DNA of 64,000 bases, from contig NZ_CP104067.1 of the NCBI RefSeq assembly GCF_026651875.1, positions 3,286,001-3,350,000 of the forward strand, written 5' to 3'. Within the stretch, counting starts at the first letter, position 1. Every line of letters starts with the position of its first letter. A program made the translations under genes and the position numbers. This DNA is from Alicyclobacillus fastidiosus (GTDB taxonomy: Bacteria; Bacillota; Bacilli; Alicyclobacillales; Alicyclobacillaceae). The notes below the pieces were generated by a model, which did no database searches, was not told the origin of the DNA, and saw only the letters and a program-made list of their open reading frames with translations. Positions 19,332 to 27,773 of this stretch are shown in pieces.

Positions 19332-20492
19332 GTGCAGCGGATATTCAGCTTTTACTACTTTGTCTATTTCGTCGCAATGGCAGCGACTCAGCCGTTCGTG
19401 ACGCTCTACCTGAACGGCAAAGGCATCAGCAGCACGGAAATCGGACTGTTGCTGGCAGTCGGGTCGGGCGCTGGTATCGTGGCGCAACCTGTCCTGGGCT
19501 ATGTCAACGATCTCGCCCACGACTCTCGACGCATCCTCCTCCTGTCCGTCATCTTGTCGCCCATCATGTTCGCAGGCTACGGCCTGTCACACAAATTCTG
19601 GCCGCTGTTTGCCGTATCGGTGTTACTGGCGACCGCCCAATCCGCGGCCCCGATTATGGACGCCCTGGCTGTGCAAGAAGGCACTCGTTCTGGCTTCTCC
19701 TATGGCCAGATTCGGCTCTGGGGAGCGCTGAGTTTCGCGCTGACCACGATGGTCGCAGGCTACGTATACAACATCGTCGGTACTTCATCCTTCTTTCTGG
19801 TCTACGGCGCCCTCTCCATCGTTCTCGCCTGGACTACGTTTTATCTTCCACGGTCAGCGGCGCTGTCCCGCCCGCAAGAGAACCTGTTTCGGGGCATCTG
19901 GAACGTACTCTCCAATCGGTCTCTCATCTTCTTTATCGCAATTTGTTTCGTCCTATCCACGTCCATCTCAATTAACTTCAGCTTTTTGCCGCTGTATTAC
20001 AAAGATTTGCACTACCCGATGGGTTGGGTCGGGTTGAACTTCACGGTCGCCGCGCTTGTCGAGGTTCCGTTTTTCTATCTTTCAGGAAAGATTCTGACGC
20101 GCGTTGGCCCGATGCGCGTGGTCATCCTCGCCAGCATCCTCTACACCGCCAAATACATCATCATGGCATTCGCCCCTGGGGCGGTCGCGGTCATCGTCAT
20201 TCAGGTCCTCGATGGCACCGCCTACGCGCTCTATTGGAGTACCGGTGTCCAACTCGTCGCCGCTTTGGCACCGCCGCGTCGTACTGCCACCGCTCAGACC
20301 CTGTATGGTGCCATTGCCGGAAGTCTCAGCAATATCGTCGGTTCCAGCGTCGGAGGGCTCCTGCTTCAGCATCTCGGACCCTCAAACCTCTACTTCGTGA
20401 CGGCAGGAATCGGCACGCTGTCGCTCATTGGGTTCCTCATTTTTACACGCTGGGGTCTACACAAGACTGCATCCTGCTCCCCGTCTATATGA
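19332..20492 (+). CDS. MFS transporter (MFS_1-like, LacY/NupG-type fold)
   Basis: Twelve-helix major facilitator protein, about 386 residues. It begins directly with a first helix carrying FVYFVAMAATQPFVTLYLNG and has the loop 2-3 region GYVNDLAHDSRR. The pattern fits the MFS_1-like group that includes proton-driven sugar and nucleoside carriers. GTG 19332 is chosen because TGAGGTGA lies six bases upstream; GTG 19323 is the longer option. Substrate unknown. It is divergent from the ROK regulator and followed 94 bases on by a FUSC-family protein, so it could belong to the sugar regulon or form a unit with the next gene. Confidence 0.85.
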   Translation: MQRIFSFYYFVYFVAMAATQPFVTLYLNGKGISSTEIGLLLAVGSGAGIVAQPVLGYVNDLAHDSRRILLLSVILSPIMFAGYGLSHKFWPLFAVSVLLATAQSAAPIMDALAVQEGTRSGFSYGQIRLWGALSFALTTMVAGYVYNIVGTSSFFLVYGALSIVLAWTTFYLPRSAALSRPQENLFRGIWNVLSNRSLIFFIAICFVLSTSISINFSFLPLYYKDLHYPMGWVGLNFTVAALVEVPFFYLSGKILTRVGPMRVVILASILYTAKYIIMAFAPGAVAVIVIQVLDGTAYALYWSTGVQLVAALAPPRRTATAQTLYGAIAGSLSNIVGSSVGGLLLQHLGPSNLYFVTAGIGTLSLIGFLIFTRWGLHKTASCSPSI

Positions 20493-20585
20493 GTAGATTT
20501 CAACCCTTCCGCACACAATAGCGCATGCGCAATTCTCTTAAACATCGCCTAAAAGGTCTGAATCCCACAGTGGGAGAGATAAACA

Positions 20586-21659
20586 TTGAAGTTCAAGTTA
20601 AACTACAAAATCCTCCTGCGTTTCGGATTGACACTTCAAGTCATCAAGACAGCTGTGGCATCCGGCGTATCTTGGATTGCTTCCTCCGCAATCTCTCACC
20701 CGTATCCATACTTCGCTCCCATGGCGGCAATCTTGACGATGCAGGCCACCATCTCCGAATCCATCCAGAAGGGCGTGCAGCGGGTTATCGGCATTATCGG
20801 TGGTGTGATCACGGGCATGTTGGTGGTCCATTGGTTGCAAATCGATGCCCTCTCCATTACGTTGGCCATCTTGGTAGGCATGGCGGTATCCACGGCGCTG
20901 CGATTCAGCGCGCAAATCACGTCGCAGGTAGCCGTGACATCCTTGCTGATCTTGGCCTTCGGTCGTTCACCCGGATACGCAGTCGGGCGCATCCTGGATA
21001 CCCTCATCGGTTGTGCGACTGCCATTCTCGTCAACGCGATTATCATTCCACCCAATCCGCTCCCGGCAGCGGAACGACGAGTTTCCCAAGTCAGTAAGGC
21101 GGCTGCCTTTGCCCTACAGCATTTGGCGACTGCATATGAACAGAATCGACTAGGGGATGAACTTTCGACTGTAAAACAAGTCGTACAACAGACACTGGAA
21201 AGCTTTGAGGCAGTCCGTTTAGTAGAACAGAATTTGCTCTTTAGTCCTCATCTTCGTACACGACGAAGCCGATTTGAGCAGTTGGCGATAGGCATTAACC
21301 ACTTGGAGCACATTGCGGTACAAATACGGGGGATTGCACGTGGCATGATGGATCTCGGCACGCCCAGCCAGCGCCCCGCTTACTTCACAAACGCCATGCG
21401 CGCCACTTCCGAGTGCATCAGCCTGTATGGCGAAACGCTGGCTAAGCCAGACAGCAACTTGCGGCAAAAGCTGGCCCTAGCTGTGGCACAAGCGCGAACC
21501 AAGCAGTCTCTCTGCCTATTTCAACTCCAGGAGACCAAGGGGCTCACGGAACTTCGCGACATGGGCGCTGTGCTGTCAGACTTGAGTCGGATTCTCGATG
21601 AGGTCAGCGAAAAATCGGTCATCATGACGGGACCAGAATTCAATTTTGTCCGCTCGTGA
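20586..21659 (+). CDS. Aromatic acid exporter / FUSC family membrane protein
   Basis: 357 residues. An N-terminal block of about five hydrophobic helices (starting VIKTAVASGVSWIASSAI, then HPYPYFAPMAAILTMQ) is followed by a long cytoplasmic helical domain from about residue 155. This is the architecture of the ArAE/FUSC group, thought to export aromatic acids or other small organic molecules. The start is TTG 20586, with GGGAGAG seven bases upstream. It may be co-transcribed with the MFS gene before it. The substrate cannot be inferred. Confidence 0.8.
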   Translation: MKFKLNYKILLRFGLTLQVIKTAVASGVSWIASSAISHPYPYFAPMAAILTMQATISESIQKGVQRVIGIIGGVITGMLVVHWLQIDALSITLAILVGMAVSTALRFSAQITSQVAVTSLLILAFGRSPGYAVGRILDTLIGCATAILVNAIIIPPNPLPAAERRVSQVSKAAAFALQHLATAYEQNRLGDELSTVKQVVQQTLESFEAVRLVEQNLLFSPHLRTRRSRFEQLAIGINHLEHIAVQIRGIARGMMDLGTPSQRPAYFTNAMRATSECISLYGETLAKPDSNLRQKLALAVAQARTKQSLCLFQLQETKGLTELRDMGAVLSDLSRILDEVSEKSVIMTGPEFNFVRS

Positions 21660-21841
21660 ACTGCTACAAGGAAGCTAAATGGAGTGAAAACTTATAACCG
21701 CTTCGCATGAAATCGGCTCGACCATGGATCGCGAAAGCGGCAAACCTGTCTGAAAAGCGGGGACGCAAAGTCACAGGTCTAACGTGTACACTACGACAGC
21801 TGGACTGCCATGAACCGCCACTTCCACACGGAGGGGTACGG

Positions 21842-22012
21842 GTGACACCAAAGATCGAGGTACATATTTTACTAGACAAAGAATGGATTCTCCTTATGAT
21901 GTTGGCAAAGCATTTAGGTTTGAACCTAGCACAAGTGCGTCATAACCTCCAAGAACTTCGGCACAGTCCTTATTCTGCAAGCGTCAATGCGAGACTTATC
22001 GAAGCATACTGA
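21842..22012 (+). CDS. SinI-like anti-repressor family protein
   Basis: 56-residue protein. LLDKEWILLMMLAKHLGLNL then AQVRHNLQEL matches the SinI/SinR interaction helix pattern (LDxEWxxLxxxAKxxGlxxxeIRxfL). In Bacillus, SinI pairs with SinR through this helical hook and relieves repression of biofilm genes. The start GTG 21842 follows GAGGGG at 21831-21836. The same frame is open back to 21707, but that extension has no support. A strong terminator follows directly. No SinR-type repressor with such a hook was recognised in the window, so the partner is elsewhere. Confidence 0.7.
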   Translation: MTPKIEVHILLDKEWILLMMLAKHLGLNLAQVRHNLQELRHSPYSASVNARLIEAY

Positions 22013-22017
22013 CGACA

Positions 22018-22046
22018 AGAGGGGGCTTTGGCGCCCCCTCTTTTTT
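22018..22046 (+). terminator. Intrinsic terminator after the SinI-like gene
   Basis: AGAGGGGGC (22018-22026) pairs with GCCCCCTCT (22033-22041) and a run of six T follows. It starts six bases after the stop codon. Confidence 0.9.
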
Positions 22047-22085
22047 CCATCGGATTGGGTAGAACGATCTACCCGTATCTAAACG

Positions 22086-22373
22086 CTACTGAGTTCCCAA
22101 TATTTTTTCCACCAAAACCAGTTGGTTATATTGAAATATCTCCTGCATCGTCTCAAGTGCAGCTTGGAGGCGACCAGAGTAGTCGAAATCCTCGTTGCGT
22201 GACAGTTCAATCGTTCTGCGCGAAATCGGATCGCGATAGATCATGAGATTTTGCTCGGCGCTCACTTTCCATCCGCGGGATCGCAAAAAGGCGTCCACGT
22301 TTCCGAGCGGAATCGTGCGAAGAAATGAGTGATCCGTAATGCTGATATTCACGTTTTGAAATCGATCGAACAT
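22086..22373 (-). CDS. Small protein of unknown function
   Basis: About 95 residues beginning MFDRFQNVNIS. It contains DAFLRSRGWKVSAEQNLMIY then RRTIELSRNEDFDYSGRL, and a helical tail ending VEKILGTQ. The pattern of a WxV strand, short polar strands and a C-terminal helix suggests a small alpha/beta domain, but I cannot name a family. The frame is open to 22439; ATG 22373 (or 22379) follows GGAAGGA. It is divergent from the helix-turn-helix gene at 22531, with only about 160 bases between them, so they may share control. Confidence 0.6.
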   Translation of the reverse strand: MFDRFQNVNISITDHSFLRTIPLGNVDAFLRSRGWKVSAEQNLMIYRDPISRRTIELSRNEDFDYSGRLQAALETMQEIFQYNQLVLVEKILGTQ

Positions 22374-22530
22374 CGTCATTCGTCCTTCCCGGGTTGTCCC
22401 CACAAGCAGTATGGTCGTCACCCAGATCACACATACCAATACTGCGTTAGCGAACGGACGAAATTAATGTTATAACACTAATATTAGTTCTGTACTATTA
22501 TCATTGGGTGCTGAGAAAGCAGGAGGAATG

Positions 22531-23067
22531 ATGGGCGACTTATTGACTATCGACGAAGTCTTTACGCTCCTGAAGAAGGCGGGTGTCACCTCGTCGATAC
22601 AAATGACGCGGACTTGGGTTCGAGAAGGTAAAATTCCCGGCGGAATGATGCCGAAGGGTGCTCGTAACCGCAAGGAAGGATGGCGTGTGCCACGGGAGAG
22701 CGTCCACGAATTTATTCACTCGAGAAGACCTGAGCAAGTTGAGTTGGAACGGCTTCAGGCAGAGGTGCAGCGATTGACCATCGAACTGGTCTCGATTCGA
22801 CGCAGGTCCGCGGCTTGGATCGCACACGATACTCGACACGCTGCGGCCAAGGAGACGGTTCATGAGGTGCTCCGGGATGTCATTGCGAGTGTCCCGTATG
22901 CCCCGGAGCACGTGCAGATAGTCGAAGATGTTCTTTTGGGTTCTGTACACAACTTCAACTACCAGCAGTTGAATCTCCTTTGCGAGACCCTGTTGCACTC
23001 GGCATCGCAGGTACTAGAACTTGAGTGCCCTAAGCAACCTGCGGATGACAGTGCCGGATCTGAATAG
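22531..23067 (+). CDS. Helix-turn-helix DNA-binding protein of unknown role
   Basis: 178 residues. The N-terminus (LLTIDEVFTLLKKAG, then TRTWVREGKIPGG and GWRVPRESVHEFI) is an excisionase/MerR-like winged helix domain that reads an operator. A coiled segment from about residue 68 (VELERLQAEVQRLTIELVSI) could dimerise it, followed by a helical domain with no recognised family. ATG 22531 follows AGGAGG at a short distance; the frame is open to TTG 22504. It is divergent from the small protein at 22086-22373. No phage or plasmid genes are nearby, so a regulator is more likely than an excisionase. Confidence 0.65.
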   Translation: MGDLLTIDEVFTLLKKAGVTSSIQMTRTWVREGKIPGGMMPKGARNRKEGWRVPRESVHEFIHSRRPEQVELERLQAEVQRLTIELVSIRRRSAAWIAHDTRHAAAKETVHEVLRDVIASVPYAPEHVQIVEDVLLGSVHNFNYQQLNLLCETLLHSASQVLELECPKQPADDSAGSE

Positions 23068-23158
23068 AAAGTGTCGACACTTTGCCCGCAGGGACGGCCA
23101 CCACGGCGGCACTGCAGAGTCGTTTTCGCAGAGTCGTTTTAAGATGAAATACGACAGA

Positions 23159-23731
23159 TTATCGCGACGCGTGAGATGATTCTGGATAATAAATCACCAT
23201 GCTCACTCGAACCAGCGCAGTTCCCCGGTTGTGGTACACGTGGGGTACGTCTGCGCGAAAGCGAATGGAATCCCCATTTTGCACGGTATACTCATCTTCA
23301 TCGACGCAAATCGTCAGTTCGCCGTCGAAGACGGTTACGAACTCGTGTGTTCCCTCCATGTGAGGTTCTGCATGAAGAACAGCTCCCTGATCCATTTCTA
23401 CCGCGTACATCTCAAAACACCGCTCCGATTCAATCGGGAAAAACGGATAAACGCGATATCTCCCATCATCTTCAATCAGCGGTTGAACCCCGCTCTTCGG
23501 AATCACCATCGTATCGATCTGTGGTTTTTGAAGCAGTGAAGTAAAGGAAATCTTCAGTCCGTTCGCTATTTTCCAGACGGTCGTGATGGTGGGACTGGAC
23601 TCACCACGTTCGATTTGTCCCAGCATTGCCTTGCTGACCCCAGTCATTTCTGCGACTTTATCAAGGCTCAGTTTCTTTTCTTCACGAAACGTTCTCAGAT
23701 TCTGCCCAAGTACCGCGTTAATGTCTTCCAC
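23159..23731 (-). CDS. XRE-type regulator with C-terminal cupin domain
   Basis: 190 residues. An N-terminal lambda-like helix-turn-helix (LRTFREEKKLSLDKVAEMTG, then VSKAMLGQIERGESSPTI) is followed by a cupin barrel with MEGTHEFVTVFDGELTI and IRFRADVPHVYHNRG. Regulators of this design often sense small ligands such as amino acids or polyamines through the cupin. It is divergent from a LysE-family exporter, with the two starts about 110 bases apart, so it most likely represses that gene. The effector is unknown. Confidence 0.9.
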   Translation of the reverse strand: MEDINAVLGQNLRTFREEKKLSLDKVAEMTGVSKAMLGQIERGESSPTITTVWKIANGLKISFTSLLQKPQIDTMVIPKSGVQPLIEDDGRYRVYPFFPIESERCFEMYAVEMDQGAVLHAEPHMEGTHEFVTVFDGELTICVDEDEYTVQNGDSIRFRADVPHVYHNRGTALVRVSMVIYYPESSHASR

Positions 23732-23840
23732 GTCAAACGCCCCTCTTGTATTACATAACGCACGATTATATAATCAAAACGCACAAACGTTAAGACGCAC
23801 ATCCGTTATACCATAACATACGAAACGGAGGATATTGTCT

Positions 23841-24422
23841 ATGCATATCGTCCCATTTTTGACTTATGTGTTTGTCACAACCTTCACGCCCGGACCCAAT
23901 AACATCATGTCGATGTCTAGCGCCAGCAGACACGGGTTTTCGAACACGCTGAAATTCACTCTAGGTGTAGCTGCCGGATTTTTTGTGATTCTGCTCTTAA
24001 GTTGTTATTTTAATCTGCTCCTGTTTCATTTCGTACCGAAAATTGATCTGATCACAAGTATTTTAGGTGCCATCTACATGCTGTATCTCGCTTTTAAAGT
24101 CGTGAAGAGCACACGAGCCACGGAACACAGCCATGATCAGACATCCAATTCGTTCGCCTCCGGACTCGTCCTGCAATTCATCAATCCCAAGGTCATCGTC
24201 TATGGACTTACTGTGATTTCAACATTTATCATTCCACTTTACAAATCCACCCTGATGTTTATCCTCTTCTCCCTCTTCCTTGCGCTGGTAGGATTTCTCG
24301 CAACATCGTGTTGGGCGGCGTTCGGAGCTGGATTTCAACGATTCCTAGCAACATACCGCTCCCTGTTCAATCTAGTCATGGCACTGATGCTCACGTACAG
24401 TGCAATCTCTATCTTCATTTGA
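23841..24422 (+). CDS. LysE/RhtB family amino acid exporter
   Basis: 193 residues with about six membrane helices. The family motif TPGPNNIMSMSSASRHG lies in the first loop, followed by LKFTLGVAAGFFVILLL; FINPKVIVYGLTVIST is typical of the middle. LysE-type proteins export amino acids and derivatives. ATG 23841 follows GGAGG at 23827-23831; TTG 23835 is too close to it. The divergent XRE-cupin gene is the likely regulator. Confidence 0.9.
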   Translation: MHIVPFLTYVFVTTFTPGPNNIMSMSSASRHGFSNTLKFTLGVAAGFFVILLLSCYFNLLLFHFVPKIDLITSILGAIYMLYLAFKVVKSTRATEHSHDQTSNSFASGLVLQFINPKVIVYGLTVISTFIIPLYKSTLMFILFSLFLALVGFLATSCWAAFGAGFQRFLATYRSLFNLVMALMLTYSAISIFI

Positions 24423-24601
24423 GTCCCCTGGCACGCTTGATTTGCCGGGGCGGCTTCGAGAGCATGTGTAAAAACCTGTATAACCATGTAAAATTACTTG
24501 AACTTGGGAACCATATTTAATTTTCAAGTGCACTTCTACATTTTACAATCGACTAAGACCCCTATCGTCTAAACTGATAAGCTCTGAGGAATTGTGAAGA
24601 C

Positions 24602-25411
24602 ATGAATAGATACGCATTTAGCATCTTTTCGATTGTGTTCATTTTCGTCGAATCGTTTTATTTAAATCGCATGATGTCCCTTTGGGAATTGGTCATCACT
24701 GGTCTGGTCTTAGTCGTGTCGTACGGACTCTTTTCCATTCTCAACTCTGGATACAGTCTTGCTATCGCAGTGACGGAGGTTCTTGCCCTCGGCTTCTACT
24801 TTGTGTTCCACGCGTGGTTGAACAGAGCTGGAACGATCATTCAAACTCGGTACATTGTTTTACATCTCTCCATCACAGCAACCATCGTTTTGCTCTGGTT
24901 AAACGCACAATATGGTAGGAAATTGTTTTTAAAGAACAGGGAATTGACGAATTTTGTTGCAGCCCTTCAAAAGAGAGATGAGGCGACCGGGGGACTGACG
25001 CGCAACGAGCTATTATATCGACTTGAAGATATCTGGACAGGATTAAAACGTAGAAACGAAACGGGATACCTGTTAAGAGTAGCTGTACCGGATTCAATCC
25101 TGTATTCCCAAGGGACAATTCTCAACAAAGTGTCGCAAATTGCCCTACGTAGTGTCAGAAGCCATTACGACATCGTCGGGAGCATTTCAAACAACGCGAT
25201 TTGTATTGTGCTTCAAAACACTTCGAAAGAAGGTGTCGAGAGAATGCTGAATCGCTTTAATCACCTATTGTCGGAGGCCCTATCGGCACAGATCATCGAC
25301 TCACTCCAAATTGAGCAGGTCGAGATTGCTTTAGATGCGCAAAATGGTCGAGAGTGGTTCGAAAACATATTGAACGCAAAGCGGTGGACCAAACAAGGGT
25401 CCGCCTCATGA
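24602..25411 (+). CDS. Membrane protein with degenerate GGDEF-like domain
   Basis: 269 residues. Residues 1-105 form about four membrane helices. The cytosolic part starts with EATGGLTRNELLYRLEDIW, resembling the DxLTGLxNRR entry of GGDEF domains, and continues with SVRSHYDIVGSISNNAICIV, where the GGDEF signature should be. The active-site motif is absent, so it should not make c-di-GMP; it may bind a nucleotide or act as a scaffold. Its stop overlaps the start of the glycosyltransferase (ATGA), so the two are translationally coupled and probably work together in exopolysaccharide synthesis. The domain assignment is from pattern alone. Confidence 0.6.
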   Translation: MNRYAFSIFSIVFIFVESFYLNRMMSLWELVITGLVLVVSYGLFSILNSGYSLAIAVTEVLALGFYFVFHAWLNRAGTIIQTRYIVLHLSITATIVLLWLNAQYGRKLFLKNRELTNFVAALQKRDEATGGLTRNELLYRLEDIWTGLKRRNETGYLLRVAVPDSILYSQGTILNKVSQIALRSVRSHYDIVGSISNNAICIVLQNTSKEGVERMLNRFNHLLSEALSAQIIDSLQIEQVEIALDAQNGREWFENILNAKRWTKQGSAS

Positions 25412-26622
25412 ACATCTTTCTACTCACCATCGCCGTGAGCTTTTGGCTACTGTTGTCTTATTACTCAGTACTGAACATCGCTGGAATCATCGCGAGATCA
25501 AGGATAAAACCAACCGCCTCGTTCCAGGCGAACAGGTACCCTAGTGTCGCTATTCTCATTCCTGCCCACAACGAGGGAAAGGTGCTCGCATCAACGCTCC
25601 ACTCGATGGTGATGTTGGAGTATCCAGGGGACTTGAGTATTTACGTGCTCAACGACAATTCCACGGACAACACCGGCGAAATTGCGGATGAGTACGCGAA
25701 CGCATTTCCCATCGTAAAGCACATACATGTCCCACCTGGTTTTCCAAAAGGTAAGGCTCGCGTACTAAATCATGGACTATCTATAGTCCATTCGGAGTAT
25801 ATCGCCGTGTATGATGCAGATAATCAACCCGAACCAAGGGCTCTAATTCCCTTAGTCGAGGCGGCCATGACAACCCCTGACGCAGTGGGCGCGGTCGGAT
25901 ACGTTAAGACCCTCAATGAAACGCGCAATTGGCTCACGCGGATGATTGCGATTGAGTTCTCGGTGTTCCAATTATTAATGCAATGTGGTCGCTCGTTACT
26001 CATGAATTTGGGATCATTCACAGGTACGAATATGGTCGTGTCGCGACAAGTGCTACTTCAAGTGAACGGTTGGGAAGAATACGCATTGGCGGAAGATGCT
26101 GACCTCACCATGAAACTGACCGCCGCGGGTGGAACGATTCCTGTGGTGTGGCAATCCCGGACATGGGAACAAGAACCCGAGCGTTTTCGAATCTGGTTTC
26201 GCCAGCGGACTCGATGGATGCAGGGTAATCTTTATCTCATTCAAAAGACGTTTCGCGAACCAACCTGGTTAAAGGTACGCTCGCTGTTTCACACGGTGCA
26301 GCTGCTGTCTGTGTACATCGGTTTCGTGCTGTTCTTGCTCATTTCCGACGTCTGGTTCGTTCTTGGCGTGCTAGGCGTCGTCCATGTGAGTTACACGATT
26401 CCACTACTTCTGATATGGTTTGAATCACTCGTCATCTATATCATTCAACTCATGACGGCATCAAATTTAGACGGATTGATGAATGGAAAAAACATGCTGA
26501 TGGTCGCGCTCATGTACTTTACCTACGCACAACTATGGGTTTCGTTGCTGTTGTGGGCTATCTTTAAACAGATACGCACGAGAAAGCTCACCCCAGTGTG
26601 GGATAAAACTGTTCGATTTTAG
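25408..26622 (+). CDS. Processive family 2 glycosyltransferase (BcsA/PgaC-like)
   Basis: Membrane-embedded beta-glycosyltransferase, 404 residues. An N-terminal helix is followed by the catalytic domain with VAILIPAHNEGKVLAS, LNDNSTDNTGEIADEY, the DxD-type YDADNQPE, SFTGTNMVVSR, the catalytic-base region LAEDADLTMKL and the QxxRW-type RQRTRWMQGNL. At least three C-terminal helices form the likely polymer channel. Such enzymes make cellulose, poly-GlcNAc or hyaluronan-like chains; the product is not determined. ATG 25408 overlaps the stop of the degenerate-GGDEF gene. No PilZ domain, deacetylase or other EPS gene is adjacent. Confidence 0.85.
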   Translation: MNIFLLTIAVSFWLLLSYYSVLNIAGIIARSRIKPTASFQANRYPSVAILIPAHNEGKVLASTLHSMVMLEYPGDLSIYVLNDNSTDNTGEIADEYANAFPIVKHIHVPPGFPKGKARVLNHGLSIVHSEYIAVYDADNQPEPRALIPLVEAAMTTPDAVGAVGYVKTLNETRNWLTRMIAIEFSVFQLLMQCGRSLLMNLGSFTGTNMVVSRQVLLQVNGWEEYALAEDADLTMKLTAAGGTIPVVWQSRTWEQEPERFRIWFRQRTRWMQGNLYLIQKTFREPTWLKVRSLFHTVQLLSVYIGFVLFLLISDVWFVLGVLGVVHVSYTIPLLLIWFESLVIYIIQLMTASNLDGLMNGKNMLMVALMYFTYAQLWVSLLLWAIFKQIRTRKLTPVWDKTVRF

Positions 26623-26642
26623 CGTTGACGTGTGTTTCTACA

Positions 26643-26689
26643 CTTCATCAAACTTCATAAAACTCCATAAAACTCGACGAAACTTGACG
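26643..26689 (+). repeat. Degenerate tandem decamer repeat
   Basis: Four and a half 10-base units of the form CTTCATAAAA lie head to tail at 26643-26689. A perfect palindrome GATTTGCAAATC follows, between two further TTTGCAT copies (about 26694-26723). The stretch sits between the glycosyltransferase stop and its terminator. The spacing of about one helical turn suggests a protein-binding array or a slippage product. Confidence 0.55.
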
Positions 26690-26730
26690 CTGGTTTGCAT
26701 ATTGATTTGCAAATCGATTTGCATAAAATA

Positions 26731-26761
26731 GAGCGGAGTCTATGCGGCTGCCGCTCTTTTT
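26731..26761 (+). terminator. Intrinsic terminator after the glycosyltransferase
   Basis: GAGCGG at 26731-26736 pairs with CCGCTC at 26751-26756, followed by a run of five T. It ends the degenerate-GGDEF / glycosyltransferase transcript. Confidence 0.7.
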
Positions 26762-26796
26762 ACATACCTCTCTACAGTTGAACCATTTTCCTAAAA

Positions 26797-26817
26797 GAAA
26801 AACCCGCCAAGGCGGGT
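26797..26817 (-). terminator. Intrinsic terminator of the hypothetical gene at 26.8-27.1 kb
   Basis: ACCCGCC-AA-GGCGGGT at 26802-26817 forms a tight hairpin. On the minus strand it is followed by TTTTTCTTTT. It lies five bases after the minus-strand stop at 26822. Confidence 0.85.
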
Positions 26818-26821
26818 GTCC

Positions 26822-27112
26822 TCAACTTATCCACCTATTCTCATCACTGACTTGAAAAAGTGGGAATTCACCATCATCGTAATAAATTGCCCATCGGTCC
26901 GATATATCAATAAATTTCTTCAGTTGGTCATACTCTTGTTTGTTGTAATCGACCACTGAAAGACCGGTAATCCATTTGAAAACGTGATAATGATACTGTG
27001 TTTCTTCTACGACATACGAACTTACATAGTGGATACTGGGATCACAGGCTGAATTGTATACTCGAACTTTTATTGCATCCAGACGCCTATCCTTTTGAGG
27101 ATTTATCAACAT
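26822..27112 (-). CDS. Hypothetical small protein
   Basis: About 96 residues starting MLINPQKDRR. No known family is recognised. It is rich in aromatic and acidic residues (VEETQYHYHVFKWITG, WAIYYDDGEFPLFQ), suggesting a small soluble beta-rich domain. ATG 27112 follows GATGGGG with an eight-base spacer; ATG 27118 and GTG 27121 are alternatives. A clean terminator directly after the stop supports it as a real gene. Confidence 0.6.
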   Translation of the reverse strand: MLINPQKDRRLDAIKVRVYNSACDPSIHYVSSYVVEETQYHYHVFKWITGLSVVDYNKQEYDQLKKFIDISDRWAIYYDDGEFPLFQVSDENRWIS

Positions 27113-27276
27113 GAGCATCACCCCATCATATGGGTACGCGACACTTTATTAAAAAATGTCTAATCACTCATCGCACTGAGCAAAGCGCCAGCGAAAGGTG
27201 CCCGCCCTAGACTACGCTCAGTCGAATAGGACATTCTGCCTTCTTCATACGCTTACTTCGTAAAGGCGGAGTTCAC

Positions 27277-27492
27277 GTGAATGACTCTCAGAGAGAAAGA
27301 CTTTTGACTCGTATTTCCATCCTCGCAAGCGAAGTAAATATACTCAAAGAAGAGGTCAATCGACTCGGAGAACAAGCAGACCGCTTCCAACGTGAGGCAG
27401 ACCGATTAAAGTATACAGTTCGAAGCACCTACGATGCGAGTTATGAACTCCGTGCTCAAATCTACGTAGTCCCTCTTAATTCGGATACTTAA
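27277..27492 (+). CDS. Small coiled-coil protein
   Basis: 71 residues from GTG 27277, with GGCGGAG just upstream. Nearly the whole length is a heptad-rich helix (SILASEVNILKEEVNRLGEQ, ADRFQREADRLKYTV), predicted to form a coiled coil. No family is recognised. Its end overlaps by four bases the convergent small membrane gene at 27489-27773. Confidence 0.55.
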   Translation: MNDSQRERLLTRISILASEVNILKEEVNRLGEQADRFQREADRLKYTVRSTYDASYELRAQIYVVPLNSDT

Positions 27493-27773
27493 CCGCCTTG
27501 TCCACGTTCGACCAATTTCCGCGTGATGTTTCTGTTCATAACCAAGATTGGGACTATCACTAAATAGGCCAAAGCAGAATACCACCATCTCCATCCGTTG
27601 TAGTAAAAGAATGTAGAACGTGTAGCCAAGGCTTCGTAAAGGCTGCATATTGCGTCAGTCGCTAGTACAAAACCCACTTTTGAAATCCACGTTCTTTTGT
27701 ACGGATAGAAATTAATAATGATGGCATTTCCAGCCGGCGTTGCGCTCAATCGACGGCGCGTCTCTGATGCCAC
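27489..27773 (-). CDS. Small membrane protein, possibly CBO0543-like
   Basis: About 94 residues. The sequence has NFYPYKRTWISKVGFVLATD then GWRWWYSALAYLVIVPILVM, suggesting two membrane helices with aromatic belts and a basic tail. The layout recalls the C-terminal half of the CBO0543-type membrane proteins of spore formers, but it is shorter, so it may be truncated. There is no ATG in the useful region; GTG 27773 with AAAGGGGTGA upstream is the likely start. Convergent with the coiled-coil gene. Function unknown. Confidence 0.45.
   Translation of the reverse strand: MASETRRRLSATPAGNAIIINFYPYKRTWISKVGFVLATDAICSLYEALATRSTFFYYNGWRWWYSALAYLVIVPILVMNRNITRKLVERGQGG

Noticed and set aside
26643..26720. 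CRISPR-like array
   Set aside because: Units are 10 bases with no spacers, and no cas genes are present in the window.
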